DNA of 64,000 nt. Source: Asparagopsis taxiformis (Eukaryota > Rhodophyta > Florideophyceae > Bonnemaisoniales > Bonnemaisoniaceae). The notes beneath the pieces were generated by a model. The model saw only the letters and a program-made list of their open reading frames with translations, searched no databases and had not been told where the DNA came from. The translations under genes were made by a program, and so were the position numbers. Where the stretch lies: positions 28,335 through 92,334 of the forward strand of contig JALQPE010003158.1 of the NCBI GenBank assembly GCA_030407315.1, in the 5' to 3' direction. Shown here in pieces: positions 10,107 through 20,410 of this stretch (the stretch's first letter is position 1; the number at the start of each line of letters is the position of its first letter).

Positions 10107-10712
10107 TCAATAGACGGCTTGTCCGTGGCGTTCGCTTCCCATAAGGCAGTTATATTTCGCGCCAGGAGAATTATGCTGATACTTATCAGCATCCTTGACC
10201 GTCAACAGCCGGTGAGCAATAGCGATAGTTGTTCTGTCCATCCGCGCTTTATCTAGAGTCTGCTGCACGTTTTCCTCAGGGATTGCGTCAAGCGCAGATG
10301 TTACTTCGTCCAGCAGAATTATTCTCGGCGACGGAGGAAGTCGGAACCGTCCCGGTTTGAACTTCCACTGCAACACCACATAACACATAGACACCATAAT
10401 ACTACACCTTGGCAGAGTAGCAAACAGCCAGTTCATAAAAGGATTCGGATCCTCATCGGCGAGCAAACTCAGCGCTACTGCAATTTGCGGAGACGAGATG
10501 GGGCTTGCGCATCCGCCGATATTACTCCCGATCATGATACCGAGAAAAATGCATCCCAAAACACTCCTCTCGCTCTCCAAGTTACTCATTGCACTAATGG
10601 TTGGCATCATGACGGAGTTGAGCAAAACTGGAGCTGCCACACTGCTACCAATCATCGGAAAAGACGCAGAAAGGGAAATCAGGACCAGTACCAACCGATC
10701 AGGTCTATGCAC
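10107..10712 (-). pseudogene. Chimeric fragment: SLC13/PHO91-type transporter joined to ABC ATPase
   Basis: One 201-codon minus frame contains two unrelated pieces. Codons 1-119 (10712-10356) resemble the C-terminal membrane half of divalent-anion/phosphate:Na symporters, with the [17 protein letters not shown] signature near 65-81 and hydrophobic segments. Codons ~124-178 (about 10343-10179) are the end of an ABC nucleotide-binding domain: Walker B IILLDE, D-loop SALD and the switch histidine in AHRL. Walker A and the LSGGQ signature are absent. The transporter lacks its first half. Such a join cannot be a working member of either family, so this is a fusion of gene fragments within the 10-15.7 kb mosaic. 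Confidence 0.7.
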
Positions 10713-11109
10713 TCGTGGCAGAATCCTGCCTTTTTCTCACTGATGGTGGCCAACGTTGCCCCGTCTGCAGATATCTCAAAGCCAAAACATCATTGAGAAA
10801 TGATTCAGGCTCTGCAACTCTTGCTACGTAGCCCTCGTGTGTAGGTTTCGTGTTTCATACAAAAACTTGGCATGGTGCGAGGGCGAATAGTTCAGATTCA
10901 TCGCGATTCATCCGAAGCGATAATAAACCATACATAGAATCATGTGTGAACTTGTGTACCAGTGGAATAGCGACGTTCTCTGAAACAAATGTCGTGTCCC
11001 CTACAAAAAATGTCACGAACAGTTTCAGCGTAGCGCAGAAAAGCACCACCGGAAGCTTCATTTAGAATTGCGGAATAGCGCAATGTGCTGGCACGATTGA
11101 ATGAGTCAG

Positions 11110-11312
11110 AAGATACCCATCCTCTGTTTGCGGGACGCAATGCGCATATTTCTCTGAGGCGTTGCATATCCCATAGCCACACAGTTCCGCCCCACGACCC
11201 CGACGCAAGAACGCGCCCATCACCGCGTGATGCAACAGAACGAACCTTATCGCCGTGTCCGCGCAGAGGCTGTCCGATCGCTGTTAGCGTGCGGGAGTTT
11301 TCAGAATGCTCC
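11110..11312 (-). pseudogene. WD40 repeat fragment
   Basis: Reading leftward from about 11290, the minus strand encodes a classic WD40 blade: GHGDKVRSVASRGDGRVLAS followed by GSWGGTVWLWDMQRLREIC. The frame is short and bounded by stops and frame changes. It is probably the distal part of the same NB-ARC/WD40 gene fragment found at 11446-12240. Confidence 0.7.
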
Positions 11313-11445
11313 CATTACCACATTGAACTGTTATCAGCCGACCGATACTTGAGCCGACGACAAAAACTTGTTGCGAGTTCAAGATGTGTAAACATGTGAG
11401 CCGTTCATCAGCTCTCATATTTTCCAAATGATATGTACAGAATTG

Positions 11446-12240
11446 TTAGTAATTTCTCCAAATGATTATAGTTCCTTCCATGTCACGTGAACAGATATCT
11501 CCCATGGCTATGTCAAAACTTATGCCTACGATTTGAGATTCATGTCCGATAAGGATATGTCGAGGCGATCTATCGCGGCAGCTGATGATTTGAAGAGAAC
11601 CACTTGTTCCTCCGACGACCAATTCGTCCTTTCCAACTGCGACTTCCATACAACTGGATTCCTGTTCCACGTGGACCACACGTTTGAGATCACAAATTGC
11701 ATTTCGAAGTACCCCTGCTGGTGCGCGCACTCAAGGTCTATCGGCGTATTTCTCAATGCTCCAGATCATGCGTTTCACAATACTGGATGGTGATCCAAGT
11801 GATTTTAAGCGCCCGTACAATTGGTACGAACATTTGCTGCGGTTTTTCATACAATATGGTATCATACAGAGAACCATTGTTTCGGCAATCACATCAAGCT
11901 CTTTCGAGAGTTTTCTTCGGATACGTACATCTTCAAGTTTCTTCGCATAGTCGCTCAACAATTTGATGTCTTCAATGACTTTCTGGAAGGCAACTTGTTT
12001 TTTTTTGTCCTGGTTCATAACTTGTATCCACCTATAATCAGTCAATAGACGTAGAGCTTCTAGTCCTTTTCTGGCACCCAGTAGATGACGCACAACGTTC
12101 TCCATGACGTAGTAATCACTACCTTGCAACATCCACCAATGGTTACATTTTGCGTCCTGCTCATCATATACGGGCAAGTCTACAGATTGAAGATATGCAT
12201 TGATAAGCTGACGGTGCCAAAAACTGACGTTAGTACTCTC
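11446..12240 (-). pseudogene. NB-ARC/WD40 (APAF1-like) helical region and first blades, broken
   Basis: The piece from ~12240 to 11734 (VSFWHRQLINAYLQ, then LQGSDYYVMENVVRHLLGAR, ALRLLTDYRWIQV) matches the helical arm after the nucleotide-binding domain of APAF1-like NB-ARC/WD40 proteins. A TGA at 11731-11733 interrupts it, and the same frame continues (RAPAGVLRNAICDL) into WD40-like strands ending TIIIWRNY at 11446. The NB-ARC ATPase itself is missing. Such proteins act as signalling or cell-death scaffolds, but this copy lacks the ATPase and is disrupted. Its upstream end abuts the methyltransferase-like fragment. Confidence 0.65.
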
Positions 12241-12242
12241 GC

Positions 12243-12365
12243 CATAATATCTGTGAACATCAAATGACCACCAGTTCTCAATGCGCAGAACACCTCGGCT
12301 ACTACTTGCCGCTTGCAATTGGAGTGGTCATTTGCGTCTTGAGACCAGATAATATCAGACTTGTT
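12243..12365 (-). pseudogene. Dimethylglycine/sarcosine N-methyltransferase-like fragment
   Basis: About 41 codons (KSDIIWSQDANDHS, then a ALRTGGHLMFTDIM strand) match the core of small SAM-dependent methyltransferases of the sarcosine/dimethylglycine type, where WSQD..xHS and LxPGGxxxFTDxM are typical. It sits in the same frame as the end of the Sel1 piece and is directly followed by the NB-ARC/WD40 helical piece. It is far too short to be functional. Confidence 0.6.
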
Positions 12366-12374
12366 CACCCACTC

Positions 12375-13648
12375 GTCCGGCAGCCCATCAACCGAGCTGT
12401 GTATCACGCGTGCAATATCTCCCATCACGTCGTTGAAATACGCCACGCAGTCTGTTCGGTCCAAATAGTCCTGGCACAGCTCCACACCGCGACGGACATC
12501 CCTGATATTTGCTGGCCCTGTTAGCAGAAATTCGGCCAGAGTCAGTTCGCCATTCGAATCGCTTTGATTCATGCATATTTCGCACACTGCAATGCAAGTG
12601 GTATATTTCTCTCAATTTCTGGTGTTCCGCTCCATATTTCCCTTGCCAGTTGTACCATGGAAAGACAATGCCAATTCTCCTTGGTGACTTTCTCGCACAA
12701 GTCGAGAACACACGGAATGGTTTCTGGTCCCGGAGTATCGATGAGGAGTATCTTGGCATAAATGGCCAGGACACCTTCATTATTGCTCTTATTGACCAAC
12801 ATCTCACCAAGCTGAATTGCCAGCGGAGGATTCCTAGCAACCTCTGGAGTGCCACAAGCCAAGTCTTCGGCCAGTGAGCGCACGGTAAAGGCGTCGAGCT
12901 CTTCGGGTTGCATATCACATGTCCGCTTACAAAGTTTGATAGCACGATTGACATTGTGCAAACTCGGCGTCCCGGATAGCAATGCCCTAGCAAGGGTGCA
13001 CATTGCGTATAAATTGTTCGGTTTCTCAGCAATACACAACTCACAGAGATGTATTGCAAGAGATGCGTTACGCGGAATACGCAGTGTACCACTGGCCAGT
13101 TTCCTCGCTAGACGCAGGACGTTGTCGCATGGACCAAACTTGATTTGGGCCTTGCACAACTCGACGGCCTGATTCTTGTCCACCACAGCGGCGTCCTGAG
13201 ACACAAGGGTCTCTGCTAATGGACGGATTGATTGTCGATCGTTACATTTGTCCACAAGTAGTCCGTACATGCGCACGGCGAGATGCACATTTCGTTTCAC
13301 AAGGGATGAGTCATTCGCAATCGTATCGGCAAGTTGACGCGCTTGACGAACGACGCCGCCATATTGGAGACTGCGCTCGAAAAAGACCATGGCGCGCTGT
13401 ATGGGATCATCATCCGGCACGGCAGACAGGTACACTTCTGCGAACGCGATATTTGCAGCTGGGAGGTCTTGTTTGTCGCTGCATAATTTGAGCAGATGCA
13501 TGCCGGGCTGCACATCTTGTTCCATATCGCATTCGCCGGCAATAATATGTTTTGCAAAATCCAACACGGCATGCGTATGCGCACAGGTTTGAATAAATGT
13601 CTCCAAGAGCTGCAGGGCATGTGGCACATCCCTTTGCACGCCCCGCAA
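12375..13648 (-). pseudogene. Sel1/TPR-like repeat protein fragment
   Basis: Frame 13648-12569 begins with TTG rather than ATG and encodes ~10 Sel1-like repeats with recurring [SG]-G-T-P-x-[LV]-x-x-N and A-I-x-L-C words. The pattern continues in the frame open from 12587 to about 12375, so one base is missing near 12575. The upstream end joins directly to the truncated oxysterol-binding protein tail near 13650, and the downstream end runs into a methyltransferase fragment. It resembles the gene at 1480-2852. As it has no start codon and is spliced to foreign pieces at both ends, it is treated as a captured fragment. Confidence 0.65.
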
Positions 13649-13649
13649 C

Positions 13650-15685
13650 TGGATCTAATTCCTTCTTGAACCATACTAGTTCCCATTTTTCCCCCGCCTC
13701 ATCCAAGACTCGACGGCATTCTCGCTGGCCTTCTTCCAACGCAACTTTGTATTTCGTTGCAAGTTCATACTGTCCATTCTCAAGTGCCCGTTGATCAGGT
13801 CGTAATCGACTATCCGTTGGTGCAACCACGTCACGCTCCTCATCCTTAGCAGGGCTATTGAGCGAGATTTCCCACTTGGTCAAGTTGTGCGATTGAGATG
13901 CACTTTGGTATGGCCGTTTCTCCACCGCCCAGATAAGTTTTCGCTTTCCCTTCCCAACGTCTTCGTACAATGCTGTAGTCCAGTTGCCGCTCATTTTGAT
14001 TTTCAGCTTTCCACTCGCGTCGAATACCTGGCCTTTAACACCAGCGAATGATTTGGAATCGCTGAGCCATCCCGTTTTGACAAAGCTCACAACGCATCGT
14101 CCGCCATTGGTCCTGTTCACAATTTCCATTTCACCATAGTTATCCAACTACATGTGACCGACCACAATGTTGTGGACGCAGGATGTGACCTGCTCAAAAG
14201 CGTAATGATCACCGTACTTTGGAATCTCGGTGTGATGTAATCCGCATGGGAATACCTCGAGGCTCTTTTCCCAAAACTTGTTCTTCACCTCCGCTGAATT
14301 GTAATACTTCCACGAGGCGCCAGAAACTTCTGAATAGCATGCTGAAAATGGCGCATGATGCGAAACCTGCTCTGCAATAAATCGTAGTCTGTTTCCTTTC
14401 TCAGACATAACGAGGGGTGCTGTCTCGCCCAGCAATGGATTGAAAGGTTTTCCTAATCGTCCCAGCGTCGAACTATAATGCGAGGCGATCATCGCTGCAA
14501 CGTACATGAGCCTTCTTTTTGGATCCTCCTTGGCCGCAGCTTGGTACAAAAATTCGGAATACTCAATATCCTCTACTATCCGCTGCAGGAACGAAATCCG
14601 TTCGTTTCGAGATATTGGCATGCTGATTTTCGATATATCCTTGCCGATGGAATCTTTGAGAAATCCAAACACATTGGTTTTTTTCCTTGCCTTCCTGCAG
14701 TGGTGGAAGGGTAGTTCGGATGGCGGAATAGCCGCGCCATAAACGCACGTTACTGACGCGTCAAACTGTTTCGAAATCAGTGGTGTCCATGACAGGCAAG
14801 CCGTTAATTTCATTGAGGTCCCGCACGTTAATTTCAGTAGCGGAACGACGGCTGGTTGCACGCGACAATGCGTCCAAAAATAAAGTATCATCATCATCTT
14901 CATCGTCGTCTTGAGGATGATCGCCCCTTTGCAACTTCTGTAATTGATTAGTTGTCATCATCGATATTGTTATCGGTAAACACTTCAGCAAGGGTCGTAA
15001 CGAACGTGTGTTCCGTTGTTGGCCAACAATTGTCCATCGACAACCCATTTCGATCAACAATGGGATAACACGCGTCTCAATTCAGCAATAATGGCGTTAC
15101 GACTTGCCTGCGCCTCCTTGAGGCCATCGCCCTCTAAGACGGACTCCTCACTGTCATAACTTTTGTCGGTGGTTGATGAACTAACTTTCTCAGCCAGCGA
15201 TGGCTGCACATCAGGGTGGGGTGCATGCTTGGCGTGTAGGACTACCTTTTGTATGAGCACTTTGAAATATAGATTGGAAGATTTCAACACATCTACCCAT
15301 TCATCACGCTGTTGCTGGGTATGCGCTCTAATGTGATAAACTTCATTGCCGACGTCGATAGCAAATCTAGTATCATCGGAATCGTCCGGACAGATGACGG
15401 CAAATAGCAAATTAATAGTGCCGCGCACATCGCTTTCCTTCTCGTCCTTGCTAGCGGCCCTGCGCAAGCGATGGATACGTTTCTTTTTCTTCTTACGCTC
15501 GGCGCGGTCATCGTCAATCGAAGCATCGGGATGGCCCTCGGGAAGAGTACTATATAAGAGAAGGCCGTTTTCCAAGGTGAATTTGCAGTACTTCCACCGC
15601 TTAAGCACGTTGGTATATTTGTGCAACACGGCGGATTTGGAGGGCGCTACACCCACGGTATCGACAAGGGCGCGCAGTTGAGTCT
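13650..15685 (-). pseudogene. Oxysterol-binding protein-related (PH + ORD), broken
   Basis: The minus strand encodes a PH domain (YTNVLKRWKYCKFTLENGLL, ~15620-15280), an acidic linker in another frame (14761-15060, DDDDTLFLDALSRATS), then a lipid-binding ORD with SIGKDISKISMP and the family signature EQVSHHAP at 14349-14372. A TAG at 14148-14150 interrupts the ORD; the same frame continues LDNYGEMEIVN to about 13655, where it stops matching the family and abuts the Sel1 fragment. There is no in-frame ATG before the PH domain. Intact ORPs move sterols and phosphoinositides between membranes; this copy has two frame changes, one nonsense codon and truncated ends. Confidence 0.75.
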
Positions 15686-16223
15686 TGGGAAGCGAGAGGG
15701 TGACATGATCTCATTGCTGGAAGGGCGGCGACGATGGACGACTTTCCTGGGTCGCTGCATGGCAATACGAAGAGGTTTCGGACACGGACACAAAGTATGG
15801 CGCATTGTAGACGGGTCCAATCCGACGAATGATGTTGAACTAGCTTCCGCGTCCCGCAAAAAAACTGCAGTTATGAGTTGTCAGCTCGACAACGTCCAGA
15901 ATTTCGCTGCGTGAGCGCACAGATAAGTGTGCAGCTTTTGCCGATCGACCTGTTTCAACAGACGTCGCGTAGATACTGTTCATGCGGAAGTTGGAACCAT
16001 TTTTGAGAACGGCTACCAGTTGCATGTGATACACGCTGTGCATTGGCGGGATATATCAAATCAGGACATCGACTGGGAAAATTGTCGAGATGCAAATGAC
16101 GGTAAAATGGATTAAGAACGATAAAGGCGCTGTTTCGTCACGCGGCATCCACAGCGTCGCACTCGCTGGCGGTAACTGTGGTACGCGGCAAGCAATGTGC
16201 GACGTTGATGTCACACGGGCACA

Positions 16224-16640
16224 TCATCAGCGGATGCAGCGGCGCTGGATACGTCGCTTGTGAAGCGCATCCGTTTCAACGGGCCGATGACGGTAGCATC
16301 GTATATGCGCGAGTGTCTAACACATCCACAGCACGGCTACTGCACGACACGACCGACGATCTTCGGGGCATACTGGGACTTTATAACAGCGCCACCAATC
16401 TCGCCTGTATTCGGAGAACTGATCGGGGTATGGATCGCACACCAGATGCGGCAACAAGACGCGTGACCGTTCCGTCTCGCAGAGCTGGGACCTGGCGACG
16501 GGTGATTAATGTCCGACGTTGTTCACACATTAGCGTGTCTCTCCGCACGACCGGTCGGCATCTCGTTATCCGAAGCGAGCGCGTCGCTGCGTGAACCACA
16601 AACGCAAGTGCTTGAGGTTCACGACCTGTCAATGAAGTAG
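16224..16640 (+). pseudogene. MidA/NDUFAF7-like methyltransferase fragment with two TGA stops
   Basis: One frame (codons starting at positions divisible by 3) reads VKRIRFNGPMTVASYMRE, then HPQHGYCTTR, DFITAPPISPVFGELIGVW, which is the N-terminus of the MidA/NDUFAF7 family (SAM-dependent arginine methyltransferase for complex I assembly). A TGA at 16464-16466 and a second about 13 codons later interrupt it, but the same frame continues with FRLAELGPGDG and LMSDVVHTL, the SAM-binding motif, and ends at TAG 16638-16640. Only the first ~140 of the usual ~400 residues remain. Both TGA codons could derive from CGA by C-to-T change. Confidence 0.7.
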
Positions 16641-17710
16641 CTAGTTGTTGGCGCGCACCGGGACTGATATTTCATAGCGGATATGCTCAGGGAGTGCCTG
16701 AACAACGTTTTTGGGATCTGTTTGTAGGACCTTAGCCCTTGTAGATGGATTATACCTCCGAGGAGGATTAGAGGATAGGGATAAGGCTTCGAACTCACGA
16801 GTGAGAGCACCGATTCCACGAGGTTGACGCCTCGTGCGATCCTAGTAGCCCGAGGGCTGTGTCGGGTGGATCGATCCCTCGGAGCCCGGACACCTGTCTC
16901 CCAACCCGGTAGCGGGTGGTAGAGCGGGGTCCGGGACGGCTGGATCTAACCTGCCGGAGGGATCTATCGGCCGTGGCCGTCCTCAACCCACTCAAGGGTT
17001 AACTGGGCACTCAGCGCGATGGATCCCCGCGGGGATTGTGGTCGCCTCCACGCGTGGTTTTCACACGACGTATTCCGCAACTGTGATACCACTGACGGCA
17101 GCGGTCGGGACCGTTTGAAAAGCCTGCGGGCGTTGGCTTCGGTTGACCGGCTGGGGTGCCAACCGACAGCACTCCCAGTCGGTAGCCTTGTCCCGGTGTG
17201 CGGAAGCCCCCTCCCGGTCGCCTAGCGGCGTTAAAAGAAGCGGGAAGGTTCTCCACTACCGTGGAGACGAAATGCCCTAGGGCAATCCACGTGCACCCCC
17301 GCCGGAGGGGGCTCGCGGCGGGCAATTGGGGAAATGTGCGGGTGATCCCCAATTGGAGATCGAAAAGGAGCAGCGGGTATCCGGTAAGGGAACTGCCGCC
17401 GCCGTTTAGTTGTAAGTTAAACGACCACGGTCGAAAGATTTGGAACCGAGACGATCTACCTTTATTGTAGCTTAGTGGTCAATCCGTTGACCTTAAATGG
17501 TCAACGAGACTGCCGGGACCGGACCAGGACCAATGGTCCCGGTCCGGCGTCCAATGGACCTTGTGGGGTGTTTATGCGGCCCAGGGGCCTTACAGAGTAA
17601 GCTGCTACGTTGCTACGTGTACACTAATAGAAACGGCTAGCCGTAACATACACGTGTGTAACTGTAACGGGAGAATCCTCCCGCTCGCACACGTGTGTGA
17701 CTAATCGCGC
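16641..17710. other. GC-rich repeat-like intergenic DNA
   Basis: About 1.1 kb without a credible gene. Short GC-rich words containing CCCGG/CCGGG and direct echoes (GGTCCCGGTCC, GTCAACG) suggest degenerate mobile-element DNA. ACACGTGTGT occurs several times around 17650-17700. No terminal repeat pair could be traced by eye. Confidence 0.35.
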
Positions 17711-18208
17711 CTATATCGCTACACGTTGCACGCTCGCCGAAGGGTCCCGCGCAAGCAATGTGGCCCGGTGCCAATGCAAGGCGGCACGCGCCCATTCGCC
17801 CTTGGGCGACAATTGCCTTGCCACGTCACTGCGGCCATTGATTCCCCACGCGGCTCTTCGCGGCTGATTCCCTATCGAGCACCCACTCACGCTCTCGAGC
17901 GTACCGCTTAAGCGACCCTTCCTGACGCCCATTCCAGACGCCTGGAATTGTCCCTCCCGCGACCGCTCGCAGCGCGATACGGGACGAGTCCCACACTGTT
18001 TCTTCCGCTTGCGAAAAAAACGCTGAATGTAATTGAAAGGAATATGTTCTGGGGGCTCCCAGGTGTCGTCTTTCGCGTTATATCCCTCCCATCTTACGCG
18101 GAACTTATTTTCAGCTGCATGATATCGGACTAAGTGCCTTATGGTATACTCCCTTTCCGCATCCTCCTCCCGTGCTTCTTCGTGAGGAGATTTGTCGTTC
18201 CCTTTCAT
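17711..18208 (-). CDS. Isolated chromodomain ORF
   Basis: 165 codons from ATG 18208. Residues ~20-70 form a chromodomain: YTIRHLVRYHAAENKFRVRW, then EGYNAKDDTWEPPEHI, with the aromatic positions expected for methyl-lysine reading (Y20, W39, W49 approximately). A basic FFRKRKKQ segment follows and the remaining ~90 residues have no recognisable fold. It differs from the chromodomain at the end of the Ty3/gypsy pol at 32.1-32.3 kb. It may be the 3' remnant of another chromovirus or a small host reader. No integrase is visible upstream. Confidence 0.55.
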   Translation of the reverse strand: MKGNDKSPHEEAREEDAEREYTIRHLVRYHAAENKFRVRWEGYNAKDDTWEPPEHIPFNYIQRFFRKRKKQCGTRPVSRCERSREGQFQASGMGVRKGRLSGTLESVSGCSIGNQPRRAAWGINGRSDVARQLSPKGEWARAALHWHRATLLARDPSASVQRVAI

Positions 18209-19455
18209 ACATGGTGAACGCGAGGGGTTGTTTTGTTTAGAGCGGGGGGCAATAATTGTGTCGGACGGAGGGGACTGAACTGTAGCAGGTAGAAAATCCG
18301 CTAGAGCGGCAAACCACCCGACAGGTGTCCCGAGCCTCGGTAGAGGAAGCGGTAGAGCAGATGAACCTTATAGGTACCCGGCGGGTAGTCTCGTAAGAGA
18401 GAAGGGATCGCTACCCGGAGGGGGTTGTGCGATTATAGCGCTCACGCGAGATGCGTATTAATGGAGCAAGATGACGTAATCCGTCGAGCTGTTGGCTAAC
18501 CCTAAGGTTTTCCCGGAGAGGGGTTGAACAATAGGTATGCGAACACTGTTCCTGTGGGTCGTAATTCCACTTGAGTTTACGTTACTCTAGAAACCGTACC
18601 TACTGGCTATTCCAGTGGCAGTTTTATACTAAGTCTACTGTAAGCTAGGGTTAGTGGTTAGGAATAAATATCCAGTTATTGACCAACCAGAGCCCAGTTA
18701 CCGGCACTCGCCTACCCGCGAGGTTATTGCCAGTGAGGCTTACATTATAATGTACAGCTGGTTAGCTTAAGTTAGGAATTTGTCCCTTGTGGGGTCTTGG
18801 CCGGGGCCGATAGGCCCGGATAGGGTGTCTACAGCCTTGCGCTTGTCCCAATTACAGGAAACACGCCCAGTCGGCTGGTGCCTTGTGATTGGCACATCCC
18901 TTAAGTGGGCACCCAATAGGGAAACGACACGACTCTGGTTGAGAGGACCGCCAGGCGGTATGACATGGCCCCTCCTGAGAGGTTTGTCGCCCCGACAAAA
19001 TTAGAAAAATTACAATTTTTGGGCTATGGCCGTTTGCCTTTTCTGCCTTCAGATTTTCCCGCGCCCGGCGCGTATTCGATAATTTCGTTTAGTCCATTCG
19101 ACTCTTCCAGGATTCCACCGATCGTTTCCCATCGGAATCAACACCTGTTGTAGGTTTCTTATCGATCCCACGCGAAAGAGCGTACTCACCCCTTCGGTGT
19201 CCACCGTGTACGAAAATTCGTGTCCCTTCCGTCATCCCTCAAAGGGTTTTTGCATCCATCTGCACGATAATTTACCGCGCGATCGCGTGAGCGGTGCCAA
19301 CTCGAGGCTTTGAATTCGTCATCCAGGCCAATCGCCTTGCGAATCCCATCCAGGGTCGTGCACCCCAGCTCCCGTTGGAGATTTAAGCCAATAAGCTGTT
19401 CACTCATCCGCTAAGGGTTTCCGCAGCATCCTCTGTCGCCTCTACTGGCTTTACG
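18209..19455. other. Intergenic region, no convincing gene
   Basis: About 1.2 kb. A 73-codon minus ORF at 19186-19407 (MSEQLIGLNLQRELGC...) might be a remnant of an element's gag-like region but has no identifiable domain. The rest has only short ORFs. It could be internal or terminal DNA of a decayed retroelement together with the chromodomain ORF. Confidence 0.3.
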
Positions 19456-19917
19456 ATGACCCCTCGTGCTCCGATTCAATTCGAGTCCTCAGAGGAAGAA
19501 GGGGAAAACATGGGCTCGCCCAATCGTCCAACCACGCGTTCAAGCGTTCGCAGCCCGACCACTCGCCACCAGGCATCATCTTCCCGCACTGGGGTCACGC
19601 CAACGCCGGCTAAGTCCTCTTCGACTCCTGCGACTAGTGCGCCGATCGCCTCCGCGGATCCACCGCAGACGCGAACTCGTTCGACTGCCGCCAAGGCTTC
19701 AGCTGAAGCAGCATCGCCTTCTGGCAAAGTCGTCGGGACTCCTTCGCGCTCCGATAAGTCGGTTCCTCCCGCTAGGGCAAGTGCACAAGGTGGCAACATC
19801 GTTCCGGCCGAATCCCCTGCTCCCCCGCAGCCGTCCACACCCGTCTGTGTTTTCGGAAGTGGACGCGGACGTCCAGTCTCTCTAGTACGGGTCCTAGTCG
19901 GCCCCGAGATTTACTAG
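19456..19917 (+). CDS. Low-complexity Ser/Thr/Pro/Ala-rich ORF
   Basis: 153 codons from ATG 19456. The composition is dominated by S, T, P, A and R with repeated TRSS and PPQTRTRS-type words and no globular domain. The last ~20 codons run into DNA resembling the 43-bp tandem repeat that follows, so the natural end may have been lost. It could be the disordered N-terminus of a gag-like or host nuclear protein. Function is unknown. Confidence 0.3.
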   Translation: MTPRAPIQFESSEEEGENMGSPNRPTTRSSVRSPTTRHQASSSRTGVTPTPAKSSSTPATSAPIASADPPQTRTRSTAAKASAEAASPSGKVVGTPSRSDKSVPPARASAQGGNIVPAESPAPPQPSTPVCVFGSGRGRPVSLVRVLVGPEIY

Positions 19918-19964
19918 AACAAATGAACGTCCGCGTCCAAAAAAAATAAAAATTTTTTGGATGC

Positions 19965-20145
19965 GGACGTCCACTTTCTCTAGTACATATGGCGGAATAC
20001 TAGGGCCCGACATCCACTTTCTCTAGTACATATGGCGGAATACTAGGACCCGACATCCACTTTCTCTAGTACATATGGCGGAATACTAGGACCCGACATC
20101 CACTTTCTCTAGTACATATGGCGGAATACTAGGACCCGACATCCA
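19965..20145 (+). repeat. 43-bp tandem repeat, four copies
   Basis: The unit starts CGACATCCACTTTCTCTAGT and ends GGCGGAATACTAGGACC. New units begin at about 19965, 20008, 20051, 20094 and (partial) 20137, giving a 43-bp period with near-perfect identity. A diverged piece lies upstream near 19860-19910. Confidence 0.9.
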
Positions 20146-20261
20146 GTATACAATATATCAGCGAAAACCGGGAGGGAAGAAATTACAGCGGATGGTAAAT
20201 TCAGGGCCCATATCGGACCGTATTTTATTCTCTCATTTAGGAAACTGCTCGTATACAATAC

Positions 20262-20410
20262 GTCTCTCTAGAATAGGGAATACATATCTGGTCAGAATAG
20301 GAAATAAATACCCGGTTAGAATAGGAAATACGTATCCAGCCAGAATACGGAATATGTATCCAGCCAGAATACGAAATACGTATCCAGCCAGAATACAAAA
20401 TACCTGTCAG
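20262..20410 (+). repeat. 24-bp tandem repeat, about six copies
   Basis: The unit is AGAATAGGAAATACGTATCC plus AGCC, with a 24-bp period and increasing similarity toward the right. Copies drift (GGTC, GGTT, AGCC at the unit end). The array is translatable in several frames without stops, which explains the spurious repetitive ORFs here. Confidence 0.85.

Noticed and set aside
16224..16640. TGA read as a sense codon (selenocysteine or code change)
   Set aside because: Other genes in the window, including gag, GNAT and LCMT-like ORFs, use stops normally, and the fragment is truncated; simple decay explains it.
19456..19917. Minus-strand 120-codon ORF at 19476-19838
   Set aside because: Gly/Ala/Val/Glu-rich mirror of the Ser/Thr/Pro-rich plus strand; a composition artefact.
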